In this document: positions 14,799 through 23,955 of the stretch, piece after piece
Layout of the letters: the number at the start of each line of letters is the position of its first letter
Position numbering within the stretch: position 1 is the stretch's first letter
Assembly: GCA_031266555.1 (NCBI GenBank)
Contig: JAISAU010000006.1
Location: 1 to 46,586, forward strand
Direction: 5' to 3'
From: Campylobacteraceae bacterium
Lineage (GTDB): Bacteria; Campylobacterota; Campylobacteria; Campylobacterales; Campylobacteraceae
DNA length: 46,586 nt
Notes under the pieces: model-generated
Databases searched by the model: none
Told to the model about the DNA's origin: nothing
The model's input: the letters and a program-made list of their open reading frames with translations, nothing else
Program-made: the position numbers and the translations under genes

Positions 14799-17048
14799 TT
14801 ACATTCTAAAGCCAGCTCTGTCCATTCTCTGAGACAGTGCTTCGCTTATCATATCATTCTGAGCGCCATCAACGCCAACTAACTTCATTGCCCAAGAAGG
14901 ACCTGTGAGTATCAGTTTCCACATAACGTAAGCGGCTCCTAAAGAACCAAATATCTGCAAAAACGATGAAAGCAGAGCAAGCACAGCTCCTGCCAGTTCA
15001 GAGCCTTCCGACATCTGCCTTAATACGTTAAATTGATTCAAAGAGTAGTTTAAAAATATATCTTGAACTAGTGAATGTATAAATAGAGAGAAAAAGATAA
15101 ATATCACCAGCAATAATGGTTTAAAGAATATCGTAAGACCAGTTACTAAAAAGTCAATTATCTTATGTGTCTTTTTGGTCGTAAGAGCGAACACTACTAC
15201 GAAAGGTGAAATATAAAAGTATTTCGCTAACTCAATCACATAACCGATAAAGGCTATGATACCAGCTATTACTGAAACGATAATTGGTATCTTTGTGATA
15301 GCCCACTCATATATTATACTTGTGGCTTGAATGTAGGTTTTATTAGCCGTTTTATCAGTTACATCTTGAAGGGAAATAGCCCTATCAGACCTGCCCATAC
15401 TGTCTCTTAGTTTGTTAGCTATAATAAGAGCTTCGTCTTTATTGTCTTTTAAACTCTCGTATACACTTCTAGAACCCGGAAGCGTAAGATAAGCAAGCTT
15501 ACCTATGAGTTCCCCGATATCGTAAGATTTTTCCCCATCATTACCTAAGTTTCTTAACATTCCAGACCCCATCACCCCCATTATCGCCCCTTCCACATCT
15601 GGAGTAGCTGTTGGTAACATTGAAGCGTTTTGAATAAGAGGCAAGGATTCAATGAGTATGGAAGCCGAAGGTATAATGATAGCGTTGGGCCAACCTAATT
15701 GGTCTTGTTGTTTTTGAAACATAGTATTCACTCTTGTGAGTAAGTTTCTTAACTCATTGCTTCCGGAGTTGTATGTCTTTTCTATGCTTTGGATATACTT
15801 CGTATTTGTCTCATTGACATTTCTTTGAGTCATCATTCTGTATTCGATTGACCTGCAAGCTTCAAACGTTACGCTTTGCTTATTGCTGTCTTGGGTTACG
15901 TTGTTGAAGTCTATATCTTCGTGTTGCCCTGCTACTCTTTGATCAACTCCTAAAAAGCTTGTGATTCCGGGAAATCTTTGCTTGCATACTCCATTTACAG
16001 CGCTTCTATATACTGGTATTTGAGCGTCAGCGCTTTTTTGCGCTGTTCTTATGGCGGTTTCTCCTTTAACGCTTGTAGCTCCCACTGTGGCGTAGAGTTT
16101 TTGTAAGTATGTATTGACTCCAATTGCTGAAGCTTTATCGGCTATAACATTTGCTTCTAGTGTCATAAATCTTATCATTTTTTGAACTATAGTTGCGTTC
16201 ATACCGGCATCTTCTGGTATGGGAGCAAAAAAGAAACCAACGGCGATTACGGGGATATAAAACTTTCCAAGCCACTGTGTTTCTCCTGCGCTCTCTTTTG
16301 ATTTGTCAAGCGCTCTAAGTCCTTTGTCAAATCCTACTCTTCCAACAAAAAACAGACCGATAAAGACAAAAAGGAGGTTTTGTACATAACCGTAAATCTC
16401 ACTCATATTGCTAAATAAGTTACTATAGTATCCTAAATTGGCTTTATTAAACTTATCCGCTACGGAGTTTTGAATAATCTCACTATTTGAGAGGTTTTGA
16501 GCATCTTTTAGTTCTATGGCTTGAAGAGAAATAGAGTTTTTAAATTCTATCAGTCCGCTGTCTCTTGTTTTATCAAAGTCTATTATCTCAGGGTCTAATG
16601 TCATCATAGAAGCTATAAATTTACTTAAAGTGAGATAATCGCTTGTTTGCGGAGCATAACGTACTTCAATGTTGTCATAGACATTGTCGGATTGACGACT
16701 TGATACGATATCTTCCTCTCTTATCTCTTGATTTGTCTTTACATGTAAAGCTTCGTTGTATGTGCTGGCGGAAAATCCTGTTTGAACACCGTTTTGGTAG
16801 TTGAAGATGGTGCAAGTGGTTACGCCAGTTTTAGCGTTGAAGTCGGTAATGAGCGTACGATAGCCAAGTCCAACAGCTTCGTTTGAGAGTTTTTGGCACA
16901 CGGGAAGCAAAGACTGGTCGTTTATAGTCTTTAGCTGTTCAATACCCGCGAACTTTTGAAATAACAATTCTCTATAGCTTTGATCCGACTGCGCTTGCCC
17001 AAAAAGCGCCGCCATCGCCGTCATTAAAATGAGGATGATCTTTTTCAT
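14799..17048 (-). CDS. Polytopic membrane protein of conjugation/type IV secretion type
   Basis: A 749-residue protein with a signal peptide (MKKIILILMTAMAALFGQAQ), a long periplasmic region, membrane segments near 222-240 and 262-282, a central soluble loop (about 290-570), and a cluster of hydrophobic segments from about 575 to 725 (IPIIVSVIAGIIAFIGYVIE, FYISPFVVVFAL, FFKPLLLVIFIFFSLF, LAGAVLALLSSFL). It ends in a polar tail. This plan, with the C-terminal 'membrane cluster then GPSWAMKL.G' pattern, resembles large inner-membrane channel proteins of conjugation systems (VirB6/TrbL, TraG-N or DotA/TraY type), but I cannot assign the subfamily. No other transfer gene is in the window. The start overlaps the stop of a 34-codon ORF. 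Confidence 0.6.
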   Translation of the reverse strand: MKKIILILMTAMAALFGQAQSDQSYRELLFQKFAGIEQLKTINDQSLLPVCQKLSNEAVGLGYRTLITDFNAKTGVTTCTIFNYQNGVQTGFSASTYNEALHVKTNQEIREEDIVSSRQSDNVYDNIEVRYAPQTSDYLTLSKFIASMMTLDPEIIDFDKTRDSGLIEFKNSISLQAIELKDAQNLSNSEIIQNSVADKFNKANLGYYSNLFSNMSEIYGYVQNLLFVFIGLFFVGRVGFDKGLRALDKSKESAGETQWLGKFYIPVIAVGFFFAPIPEDAGMNATIVQKMIRFMTLEANVIADKASAIGVNTYLQKLYATVGATSVKGETAIRTAQKSADAQIPVYRSAVNGVCKQRFPGITSFLGVDQRVAGQHEDIDFNNVTQDSNKQSVTFEACRSIEYRMMTQRNVNETNTKYIQSIEKTYNSGSNELRNLLTRVNTMFQKQQDQLGWPNAIIIPSASILIESLPLIQNASMLPTATPDVEGAIMGVMGSGMLRNLGNDGEKSYDIGELIGKLAYLTLPGSRSVYESLKDNKDEALIIANKLRDSMGRSDRAISLQDVTDKTANKTYIQATSIIYEWAITKIPIIVSVIAGIIAFIGYVIELAKYFYISPFVVVFALTTKKTHKIIDFLVTGLTIFFKPLLLVIFIFFSLFIHSLVQDIFLNYSLNQFNVLRQMSEGSELAGAVLALLSSFLQIFGSLGAAYVMWKLILTGPSWAMKLVGVDGAQNDMISEALSQRMDRAGFRM

Positions 17049-17149
17049 AAAATCCTCCTATCTGCCACTTGGGACACTACTGCCAGAACCACCGTTACTA
17101 AAACAAAAATAATCTTTCGCACTAAAAATCTCCCCAATAAAACTATCAT
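17045..17149 (-). CDS. Small single-span membrane peptide, coupled to the large membrane protein
   Basis: A 34-residue ORF (MIVLLGRFLVRK then IIFVLVTVVLAVVSQVADRR IL) with a strong ribosome binding site (GAGGAG six bases before the ATG). Its TGA overlaps the ATG of the 749-residue gene, and a second Shine-Dalgarno (AGGAGG) for that gene lies inside it. One hydrophobic helix with basic flanks is predicted. The arrangement suggests translational coupling. It could be a real small subunit or a leader ORF; no family is recognised. Confidence 0.55.
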   Translation of the reverse strand: MIVLLGRFLVRKIIFVLVTVVLAVVSQVADRRIL

Positions 17150-17436
17150 CGCAAACTCCTCTGTTTGAAATATATTAGTTAAAAACTAAATTTTTGTATT
17201 ATAACAGAAGCTATCTATATTTTTAAGATTAATATAAAAATTTGTAGATTAAACGATTGGTTTTTAACTTGAAAAAACTATTTTATGCGTAAGATGGTTA
17301 CATTATCGCAAGGCAAAGGTAAGATGTTAACAACTTCGATTAAAGTTTTTATGGCGATGAAGGTTTTTATGAAATCGATTTTAAAGAGTAAATATGTTAG
17401 AGTAATACTACTACTCTTGAAAAAAGGTGTTAAAAA
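17150..17436. other. AT-rich intergenic region before rhuM
   Basis: No gene seen. A short open stretch near 17350-17393 ends YGDEGFYEIDFKE-stop and could be the tail of a lost gene, but it is too short to assign. The region must hold divergent promoters for the minus-strand membrane-protein operon and the plus-strand rhuM gene. Confidence 0.5.
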
Positions 17437-18453
17437 ATGTCAAATGATTTGACAAACTCATCGAAATTTATTTTTTATACCTCAAATGTCGGCAATATAA
17501 ATATTCAGGTTTTTGTTGAAAACGATACGGTGTGGACTACACAAAAAGGAATGGCTGATATTTTCAGCACAAGCCGCGAAAATATAACAGTTCATCTAAA
17601 AAATATATTTCAAAGTGAAGAATTACAAGAAAATTTAGTATGTAAAAAAATCTTACATACTGCTATCGATGGTAAAAAATATAATACAAACTATTACAAC
17701 CTTGACGCTATTATAGCAGTAGGTTATCGCGTTAATTCTAAACAAGCTACACAATTTCGTATCTGGGCTACAAACATACTTAAAGAGTATCTTATTAAAG
17801 GTTTCGCGCTTGACGATGATAGGTTAAAGCAGGGTTCAGCATTATTTGGTAAAGATTATTTCCGCGAGCTTTTGGAACGCGTTCGCTCTATTCGCGCAAA
17901 TGAACGTCGTATTTGGCAGCAAATTACAGATATTTTTGCCGAGTGCAGTATTGATTACGATCGCGATTCGTCTATTACTGAAGATTTTTACGCGACAATG
18001 CAAAACAAATTTCACTATGCTATAACAGGGCAGACTGCAGCTGAAATTATTTACATTAAAGCTAATAAAAATAGTAATAATATGGGACTTATCACTTGGA
18101 AAAATTCACCTAATGGTCGTATTCTCAAAACCGATGTTACTATTGCTAAAAACTATTTATCGGAAAAAGAGATTAGACAGTTAGAAAGAGCGGTTTCCGG
18201 TTATTTTGACTATATCGAGGATTTAATTGAGCGTGAGAACACTTTTACTATGGACGAGTTTTCCAAAAGTATCAATGAATTTTTGGCTTTTCGCAAATAC
18301 AATATTTTAAAAGATAAGGGTAAAATTTCTAAAAAACGAGCTTATGATAAAGCCAAAGCAGAATATGACGAGTTTAATAAAACTCAAAAAATTATCTCTG
18401 ATTTTGACAAAATAATAGATCGGCTAAAGGTTAAAAGTAAGCTGCCCAAATAA
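17437..18453 (+). CDS. RhuM family protein
   Basis: A 338-residue member of the RhuM family (named from a Salmonella pathogenicity-island gene; biochemical role not established). The N-terminal 110 residues are a BRO/KilA-N-like or helix-turn-helix region (VWTTQKGMADIFSTSRENITVHLKNIF, YNLDAIIAVGYRVNSKQATQFRIWATNILKEYLIKGFALDDDRLK). The C-terminal half carries FHYAITGQTAAEIIYIKANK...NMGLITWKNSPNGRI, typical of full-length RhuM. AAAAGGTG precedes the ATG. It sits 13 bases upstream of a RelA/SpoT-domain gene on the same strand, so they are probably one transcript. RhuM genes are common in mobile and defence-rich regions. Confidence 0.9.
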   Translation: MSNDLTNSSKFIFYTSNVGNINIQVFVENDTVWTTQKGMADIFSTSRENITVHLKNIFQSEELQENLVCKKILHTAIDGKKYNTNYYNLDAIIAVGYRVNSKQATQFRIWATNILKEYLIKGFALDDDRLKQGSALFGKDYFRELLERVRSIRANERRIWQQITDIFAECSIDYDRDSSITEDFYATMQNKFHYAITGQTAAEIIYIKANKNSNNMGLITWKNSPNGRILKTDVTIAKNYLSEKEIRQLERAVSGYFDYIEDLIERENTFTMDEFSKSINEFLAFRKYNILKDKGKISKKRAYDKAKAEYDEFNKTQKIISDFDKIIDRLKVKSKLPK

Positions 18454-18466
18454 ACAAGGAGAACAG

Positions 18467-19528
18467 ATGAATGAAATTACTAAAAGTCAAATTGGGCGTA
18501 TTGGCAAAGCAATAAAAAATAATTCCGCAACAGATGAAGATTTAAATATATTTTCAAAATGGAGATCAGACCATGTTTTATTAACAAGGGATTTGGCAAA
18601 AACGCTAAGAAGAAAGGCTGGACAGAATAAATTAAAAGCAACTATATCTAGACGCCTTAAAAGACAACCATCAATATTTACAAAGTTAACAAGATTTCCA
18701 AAAATGCAACTGGATAGAATGCAAGATATTGGCGGTGTAAGAATTATTTTAAAAAATATAAATGATGCAAATAATATGTCTAATATTTTAAGCAATATGT
18801 ATGGCATAAATAAAAAAAATAGCATGTTCACACTAAAAAAACCAATAACAGACTATATAACTAATCCAAAAAAAGATGGTTATAGATCAATACATCATAT
18901 TTATTTATACACAGGTTCAAGTAAAAAAGCACAATCTCTTATCGGTTTTTTTATAGAACTACAAGTCAGAACGGAAATACAACATATGTGGGCTACAACC
19001 CTTGAAATATTCGATATAAGGAGCAATTCATCATTGAAAACAGGAAGCGGAGAAGAAGAACATAGGGAATTTTTTCAGCTTTGCAGTTTAATATTTGCTT
19101 TTTTAGATAACTGCATTACTAAACAAGAAAAAGAACATTTTGATATTAATACAATATATGCAAGAATTCAAGAATTAAATGATAAACACAATATTATAAA
19201 TGTACTACAAGGACTAAAAGTATCTATTCAGCACATTGATAACAAAACAAAATGTGATTTTTTTATATTAGAGTTAAATCTTGAGAGTTCTATGCTAACT
19301 ATACATAAACCAAATAGTGAAATTCAAGCAAGAACATTATATTCAAGCCTTGAAAGAGATATCAAAAAAGATAGTTTAAAAAAAGAAGTTGTTATGGTTT
19401 CAGCTGAGGATATAAAAGCAATCAAAAAAGCATACCCCAACTACTTTTTAGATTCTGAAAAATTTGTTAAACATATAAATAATTTTTTACAAAAGAAAGG
19501 TGAAATTTGGAAAAAAATAACCGAGTAG
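18467..19528 (+). CDS. RelA/SpoT nucleotidyltransferase-domain protein (alarmone synthetase or toxSAS-like)
   Basis: A 353-residue protein with a RelA/SpoT synthetase fold at about 50-215. The RxK pair is in SRRLKRQPSIFTKL, the metal-binding Asp in MQDIGGVRII, the substrate-binding Tyr in NPKKDGYRSIHHIY, and the catalytic Glu in ELQVRTEIQHMWATTLE. No HD hydrolase, TGS or ACT domain is present, so it is not a housekeeping Rel. The C-terminal 120 residues form a separate domain (ending SAEDIKAIKKAYPNYFLDSEKFVKHI) that might be regulatory. Known relatives either make (p)ppGpp or modify the tRNA 3' CCA end (toxSAS). Which applies here is unknown. AAGGAG lies five bases before the ATG. It is very AT-rich, suggesting horizontal transfer. 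Confidence 0.85.
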   Translation: MNEITKSQIGRIGKAIKNNSATDEDLNIFSKWRSDHVLLTRDLAKTLRRKAGQNKLKATISRRLKRQPSIFTKLTRFPKMQLDRMQDIGGVRIILKNINDANNMSNILSNMYGINKKNSMFTLKKPITDYITNPKKDGYRSIHHIYLYTGSSKKAQSLIGFFIELQVRTEIQHMWATTLEIFDIRSNSSLKTGSGEEEHREFFQLCSLIFAFLDNCITKQEKEHFDINTIYARIQELNDKHNIINVLQGLKVSIQHIDNKTKCDFFILELNLESSMLTIHKPNSEIQARTLYSSLERDIKKDSLKKEVVMVSAEDIKAIKKAYPNYFLDSEKFVKHINNFLQKKGEIWKKITE

Positions 19529-19768
19529 CTAAAATAACTAATAACACTGAATTTGGTATAACTGAGTCTGCTGTTTTGCGATATAATAACAAATTGAATT
19601 AAATCTTATGATTGAAAACAATTAATTAAGAAAGGGTTCAAAATCTATAATTAAAGAACAAAATCTTTTAATTAAATAACTAAATAAAACTATAATTTAT
19701 TACTTAGTTTTATTTAGCAAATTTGATATGATTCTATAAAAAGTTGGACAATCTTAATATATAATAAC

Positions 19769-21124
19769 TTAAGTCCTTTTGATACTTTTTTTTAGATTAT
19801 CCGCCAATAAAAACGCGAGTTCCAACGCTTGATCGGCATTGAGTCTGGGATCACACATAGTCTCATATCTGCTTTTCAATCCCTCTTCCGTTATCGCTTT
19901 CGCGCCGCCGACGCATTCCGTTACGTCTTGTCCCGTCATCTCAAGGTGAACGCCTCCTGCATACGTGCCTTCACTTTGATGTATCGCGAAAAAGCTGTTC
20001 ACTTCGGACAAAATACTGTCAAACGCTCTTGTTTTATAATTATTGGACGTTTTTATCGTATTCCCATGCATTGGATCTATACTCCAAAGTATCTCCCTGC
20101 CCTCTTTTTCCAAAGCTTTTAAAAGCGGAGGAAATAGATTTTCTATTTTGTCGTAACCCATTCTTATGATGATATTTATCCTGCCGACATCATTGTTGGG
20201 ATTTAGTTTGTCTATCGCGCGAAGCAGGTCGTCAGCTTCTGTTTTTGGTCCTGCTTTTATGCCTATGGGATTGTGTACTCCTCGCAAAAACTCTATATGA
20301 GCGTCATTAGCGTCTCTTGTCCTATCGCCTATCCACAAAAGATGCGCCGAACAATCATACCAATCGCCGGTTAAGCTATCTTGACGCGTTAAAGCCTCTT
20401 CGTAGTTAAGTAAAAGCGCTTCGTGCGAAGTATAAATCTCAGTTTCATGCAGCATTGGAGTATTTTTTGAGGTAATTCCGCAAGCTTCCATGAAATTTAG
20501 CGTTTGCGTGATTTGCTCGGCTAACTTCTCATACTTTTCACCAAGTCTGCTGTTTTTCATAAAACCTAAATTCCACTTATGCACTTCTCGCAAATCCGCC
20601 AAACCGCCTCTAGCGAACGCTCGCAAAAGATTCATCGTCGCGGCTGATTGGTTATAGGCTTTTAGCATTCTTTTTGGTTCGGGCATTCTGGCTTTGGCGT
20701 CAAACGCTATATCGTTTATGATATCGCCGCGGTAGCTTGGCAGTTTTATTCCGTCAATCTCCTCGTAGTCGCTTGAGCGAGGTTTAGCGAATTGTCCGCC
20801 CATACGACCTACTTTGACGATAGGACAACCTCCCGCGAATGTCAAAACTATCGCCATTTGCAAAATGACTTTGAACATATCTCGTATATTTACCGCTCCA
20901 AATTCGGCAAAACTCTCCGCGCAATCACCGCCTTGCAATAAAAACGCTTTTCCTTTTGTAACTTCAATCAAACTTTTTGTGAGATTTCTAACTTCGCCCG
21001 CGAAAACAAGCGGCGGCACTTTTTTTAATTCCAACTCGACTTTATTTAATTTTTCAAGATTTGGATAGATAGGTTGTTGTTTTATCGGCTTATCTCTCCA
21101 CGACGTTTTAGTCCAATTATCCAT
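19769..21124 (-). CDS. Class II 3-deoxy-7-phosphoheptulonate (DAHP) synthase
   Basis: A 451-residue plant/Mycobacterium-type (class II) DAHP synthase, the first enzyme of the shikimate pathway, condensing phosphoenolpyruvate and erythrose 4-phosphate. Diagnostic segments are [12 protein letters not shown] with the metal-binding Cys68, [29 protein letters not shown]-like [26 protein letters not shown] and [18 protein letters not shown]. The N-terminus begins [18 protein letters not shown] as in other class II enzymes. It is alone on the minus strand and divergent from rarD. The symbol is left blank because aroF/aroG/aroH usage varies. Confidence 0.95.
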   Translation of the reverse strand: MDNWTKTSWRDKPIKQQPIYPNLEKLNKVELELKKVPPLVFAGEVRNLTKSLIEVTKGKAFLLQGGDCAESFAEFGAVNIRDMFKVILQMAIVLTFAGGCPIVKVGRMGGQFAKPRSSDYEEIDGIKLPSYRGDIINDIAFDAKARMPEPKRMLKAYNQSAATMNLLRAFARGGLADLREVHKWNLGFMKNSRLGEKYEKLAEQITQTLNFMEACGITSKNTPMLHETEIYTSHEALLLNYEEALTRQDSLTGDWYDCSAHLLWIGDRTRDANDAHIEFLRGVHNPIGIKAGPKTEADDLLRAIDKLNPNNDVGRINIIIRMGYDKIENLFPPLLKALEKEGREILWSIDPMHGNTIKTSNNYKTRAFDSILSEVNSFFAIHQSEGTYAGGVHLEMTGQDVTECVGGAKAITEEGLKSRYETMCDPRLNADQALELAFLLADNLKKSIKRT

Positions 21125-21331
21125 TTTGTATCCTTAAGAGTGTAAAAGTTTTAATTATATTCATTTAAACCCATAAGTAGCCTTAATCTTATATACTTTA
21201 TCGCTTACATGTAAGGAATTTGGGAGTTGTATTTTAAGCGTTTTAGAGCGTTAGTAATGATATACTGCGAGCTTTTATAAAAGATTTTTAACTTTATATT
21301 CTTATTGTTATAAATCATTAAAGTACAAAAG

Positions 21332-22231
21332 ATGAAGTTGAATTTTACATTTTCGCAAAAAAATATCGGTATCATTTACGCTTTTAGCGCTTTTTCATTG
21401 TGGGGAATTTTGCCCGTATACTTTAAATCGCTTCAACATGTAGACCCTCTTGAACTAATCGCTCACCGCATTATCTGGTCTATTGCGCTTTTGCTGGTTT
21501 TACTCTACTTTTCGCATAGCGCCAAAGAGATCAAAAAGTGTTTCGCCAACAAAAAAATTATTTTATCGCTTTTTGTCACAAGTATCCTAATATCGTCAAA
21601 TTGGTTTACTTATGTATGGACAATATCAAACGATATGGTAGCCGAAAGCAGTCTTGGGTATTTTATAAATCCAATTATAAACATAATGTTCGGCATAATT
21701 TTTTTGAAAGAAAAATCCTCATTTTTGGAAAAAATCGCCATTGGCATAGCCTCTTTTGCTATTATCCTTGAGATTGTCAATCTTGGCAAAATTCCATACG
21801 CGGCTTTTACGCTTGCCGTAACTTTCGCTCTTTACGGACTTATCAGAAAAAAGATTAACGTATTGTCATTCGCGGGATTTTTTATAGAAACTTCCTTACT
21901 CGCTCCCATAGCTATATGTTACGTAGCGTATTTAATATATAGCGGTACATCGACAGTCTCGCTTAGCTCCGACATATTTCTTTTGATGTTGGCAGGTCCC
22001 GCTACCGTTGTGCCTCTACTATTTTTCACATCCGCCGCTTCAAGAATAAAATTAAGCACCATAGGATTTATCCAGTATCTCAGTCCCACTATAACTTTCT
22101 TCTTAGCCATACTTGTATATAATGAGCCTTTATCAAATCAAAGAGTCGTCACTTTTATTTTTATTTGGCTCTCTTTAATTTTTGTAGCGATTGACACAAT
22201 AAAACGCTCTAAAAAAAGGAAACATATATAA
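21332..22231 (+). CDS. rarD: EamA-family transporter, RarD type
   Basis: A 299-residue permease with ten predicted membrane helices. It follows the RarD pattern: GIIYAFSAFSLWGILPVYFK at the start, LELIAHRIIWS, SSNWFTYVWTISNDMVAESSLGYFINPI, then GPATVVPLLFFTSAASRIKLSTIGFIQYLSPT near the end. RarD proteins are predicted drug/metabolite exporters of the inner membrane; the substrate is not established. The stop overlaps the next start (TAATG). Confidence 0.9.
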   Translation: MKLNFTFSQKNIGIIYAFSAFSLWGILPVYFKSLQHVDPLELIAHRIIWSIALLLVLLYFSHSAKEIKKCFANKKIILSLFVTSILISSNWFTYVWTISNDMVAESSLGYFINPIINIMFGIIFLKEKSSFLEKIAIGIASFAIILEIVNLGKIPYAAFTLAVTFALYGLIRKKINVLSFAGFFIETSLLAPIAICYVAYLIYSGTSTVSLSSDIFLLMLAGPATVVPLLFFTSAASRIKLSTIGFIQYLSPTITFFLAILVYNEPLSNQRVVTFIFIWLSLIFVAIDTIKRSKKRKHI

Positions 22232-22701
22232 TGGAACAATTGCTGCTTGCTGTCGCTATAACCATTGTTGTCATAATCATTATGGTAAAACAACTAAATA
22301 ATGTTACAACGAAATTAGACGATGAGGATGAGATCATAAACGACCCCAGACTCTACGCAAATTTTGCCTCGGCGATACAAGAAAAGATAAGAGCTATAAG
22401 ACTTGGTATAGAAACGCTTGACGCGAAGTCTCAGTTTAAACTTTTGGAAAATGCAAACAGCGCCGCCACATTGGAAAAACTATCGGATATGATAAGAAAA
22501 CTTGTGTTTTTTGAGACAATGATGGGTAAGAAAAATGACTCTTCAAGCATAGAGACAGAACTTTTTGAAATACTAAACGAGCTTGATTTGCTTATATCAA
22601 CTTCACTGGAAAACGGTGAAAAAATAGCCGACGATATAAGAGAAGAGCTTGCCTCGTCTTATAGTCAATTGAAAAACAGATACTCCATAAGACAATTATA
22701 A
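22231..22701 (+). CDS. Conserved-looking hypothetical protein with N-terminal membrane anchor
   Basis: 156 residues. One N-terminal transmembrane helix (about 3-20, LLLAVAITIVVIIIMV) is followed by a charged, almost wholly alpha-helical cytoplasmic domain (about 30-156) with coiled-coil character. No family is recognised. It is translationally coupled to rarD (TAATG) and ends at a bidirectional terminator shared with ilvA. The tight coupling supports its being real. Confidence 0.7.
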   Translation: MEQLLLAVAITIVVIIIMVKQLNNVTTKLDDEDEIINDPRLYANFASAIQEKIRAIRLGIETLDAKSQFKLLENANSAATLEKLSDMIRKLVFFETMMGKKNDSSSIETELFEILNELDLLISTSLENGEKIADDIREELASSYSQLKNRYSIRQL

Positions 22702-22724
22702 AATCCTTCAACGCAAGGATTTTT
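22701..22724. terminator. Bidirectional terminator between convergent genes
   Basis: AAATCCTT and AAGGATTT pair across a 6-base loop, followed by TTTT on the plus strand and preceded by A-rich sequence that gives a U-run on the minus strand. It lies exactly between the rarD pair (plus) and ilvA (minus) and can serve both. Confidence 0.75.
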
Positions 22725-22731
22725 ACTATCG

Positions 22732-23943
22732 CTACAATATTTCTTTAAATTCGTATTTGGCTTCAGATAATTTTTTACGGATACTCTCTTGGTGATCTTT
22801 GCCTTTGGTCTCTAACGTTATGGTTATGTTAGCGTCGCCAAATTCAAGTGTGGTTGAAACCCTATCATAATCTATCTTAACTATATTAGCGTTGGCTTCT
22901 TTAAATATGTCGGTAAGCCTCATAAGCGCTCCGGGCTTATCCACAAGAGTTATTATCAAAGTCATTTTTCTCGCTGATTTGACAAGACCTTTTTCTATAA
23001 TGACTGAGAGCATTTGAACGTCTATATTTCCGCCGCTTAAAATCGTTCCTATCTTATCTTTTGGGAAAAACGAAAATTTTTGATGCATTATAGCGGCTAC
23101 TCCGGCAGCTCCCGCTCCTTCAACTACAAGTTTTTGACGCTCCAGCAAAAATAAAATCGCCGACGCTATCTCTTCGTCGTCTACCAAAACAACCTCGTCA
23201 ACACACTTAAGCATAGTATCAAGAGCGTAAGAGCTAACATCTCTTACAGCGATACCGTCGGCAATTGTGCGCACGCTTTTTGAATTTATAGCTTTTTTCG
23301 CGTTAAAAGAGTTATGCAAAGCCGGCGCGCCCTTCGCTCCAACTCCTATAACTCTTATCTTGTGATCAATCTGTTTTATAGCGGACGCCACGCCGCTTAT
23401 AAGTCCGCCTCCGCCTATTGGTACGACTACAATATCAAGCGAACTTATATCGTCCAACATTTCAAGCGCTATAGTTCCTTGTCCCGCCATAACTTCGCTG
23501 TCTTCAAAAGGATGAATAAACGTTAGATTATGCTCTTTGGCGTAATCAACGGCGAATGCGAACGCTTCGTCAAAATTATCGCCATGTAAAATAACTTCCG
23601 CGCCCAAAGATTTAGTACCCGTAACTTTCAAAAGCGGAGTGGCTTCGGGCATAACTATGACGGCTTTAACATCAAACTCTCGAGCGCTGTACGCAACGCC
23701 TTGAGCGTGATTTCCGGCACTTGCGGCTATAACGCCCATATTTCTTTCATTTTCGCTAAGAGTCGCTATTTTATTGTAAGCGCCTCTGATTTTAAACGCG
23801 CCCGTTAATTGTAAATTCTCTTTTTTTATATAAACTTCCGCGCCGCTTATCTGGCTTAACGCCGGCGCATACGCAAACTGAGTTTTATTCACAACTCCGC
23901 GAATTCTTTTTTGTGCTTCTATGATATTTTGTAAAGGTATCAT
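22732..23943 (-). CDS. ilvA: Threonine ammonia-lyase (threonine dehydratase)
   Basis: A 403-residue PLP enzyme converting threonine to 2-oxobutyrate, the first step of isoleucine synthesis. The PLP lysine is Lys51 in TGAFKIRGAYNK. Other motifs are AASAGNHAQGVAYSA, the phosphate-binding loop VPIGGGGLISG, and VEGAGAAGVAAI. A single ACT-like regulatory domain (about 325-403, MTLIITLVDKPGALMRLTDIFKEANANIVKIDYDR) follows, as in the shorter allosteric or catabolic type. It is the last of four minus-strand genes, 12 bases after a small membrane protein gene. Confidence 0.93.
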   Translation of the reverse strand: MIPLQNIIEAQKRIRGVVNKTQFAYAPALSQISGAEVYIKKENLQLTGAFKIRGAYNKIATLSENERNMGVIAASAGNHAQGVAYSAREFDVKAVIVMPEATPLLKVTGTKSLGAEVILHGDNFDEAFAFAVDYAKEHNLTFIHPFEDSEVMAGQGTIALEMLDDISSLDIVVVPIGGGGLISGVASAIKQIDHKIRVIGVGAKGAPALHNSFNAKKAINSKSVRTIADGIAVRDVSSYALDTMLKCVDEVVLVDDEEIASAILFLLERQKLVVEGAGAAGVAAIMHQKFSFFPKDKIGTILSGGNIDVQMLSVIIEKGLVKSARKMTLIITLVDKPGALMRLTDIFKEANANIVKIDYDRVSTTLEFGDANITITLETKGKDHQESIRKKLSEAKYEFKEIL

Positions 23944-23955
23944 TTGTATCCGTAA

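Noticed and set aside
19529-19768. Small gene or antitoxin downstream of the RelA/SpoT-domain gene
   Set aside because: No open frame with a ribosome binding site was found in this AT-rich stretch on either strand, so a downstream antitoxin is not supported.
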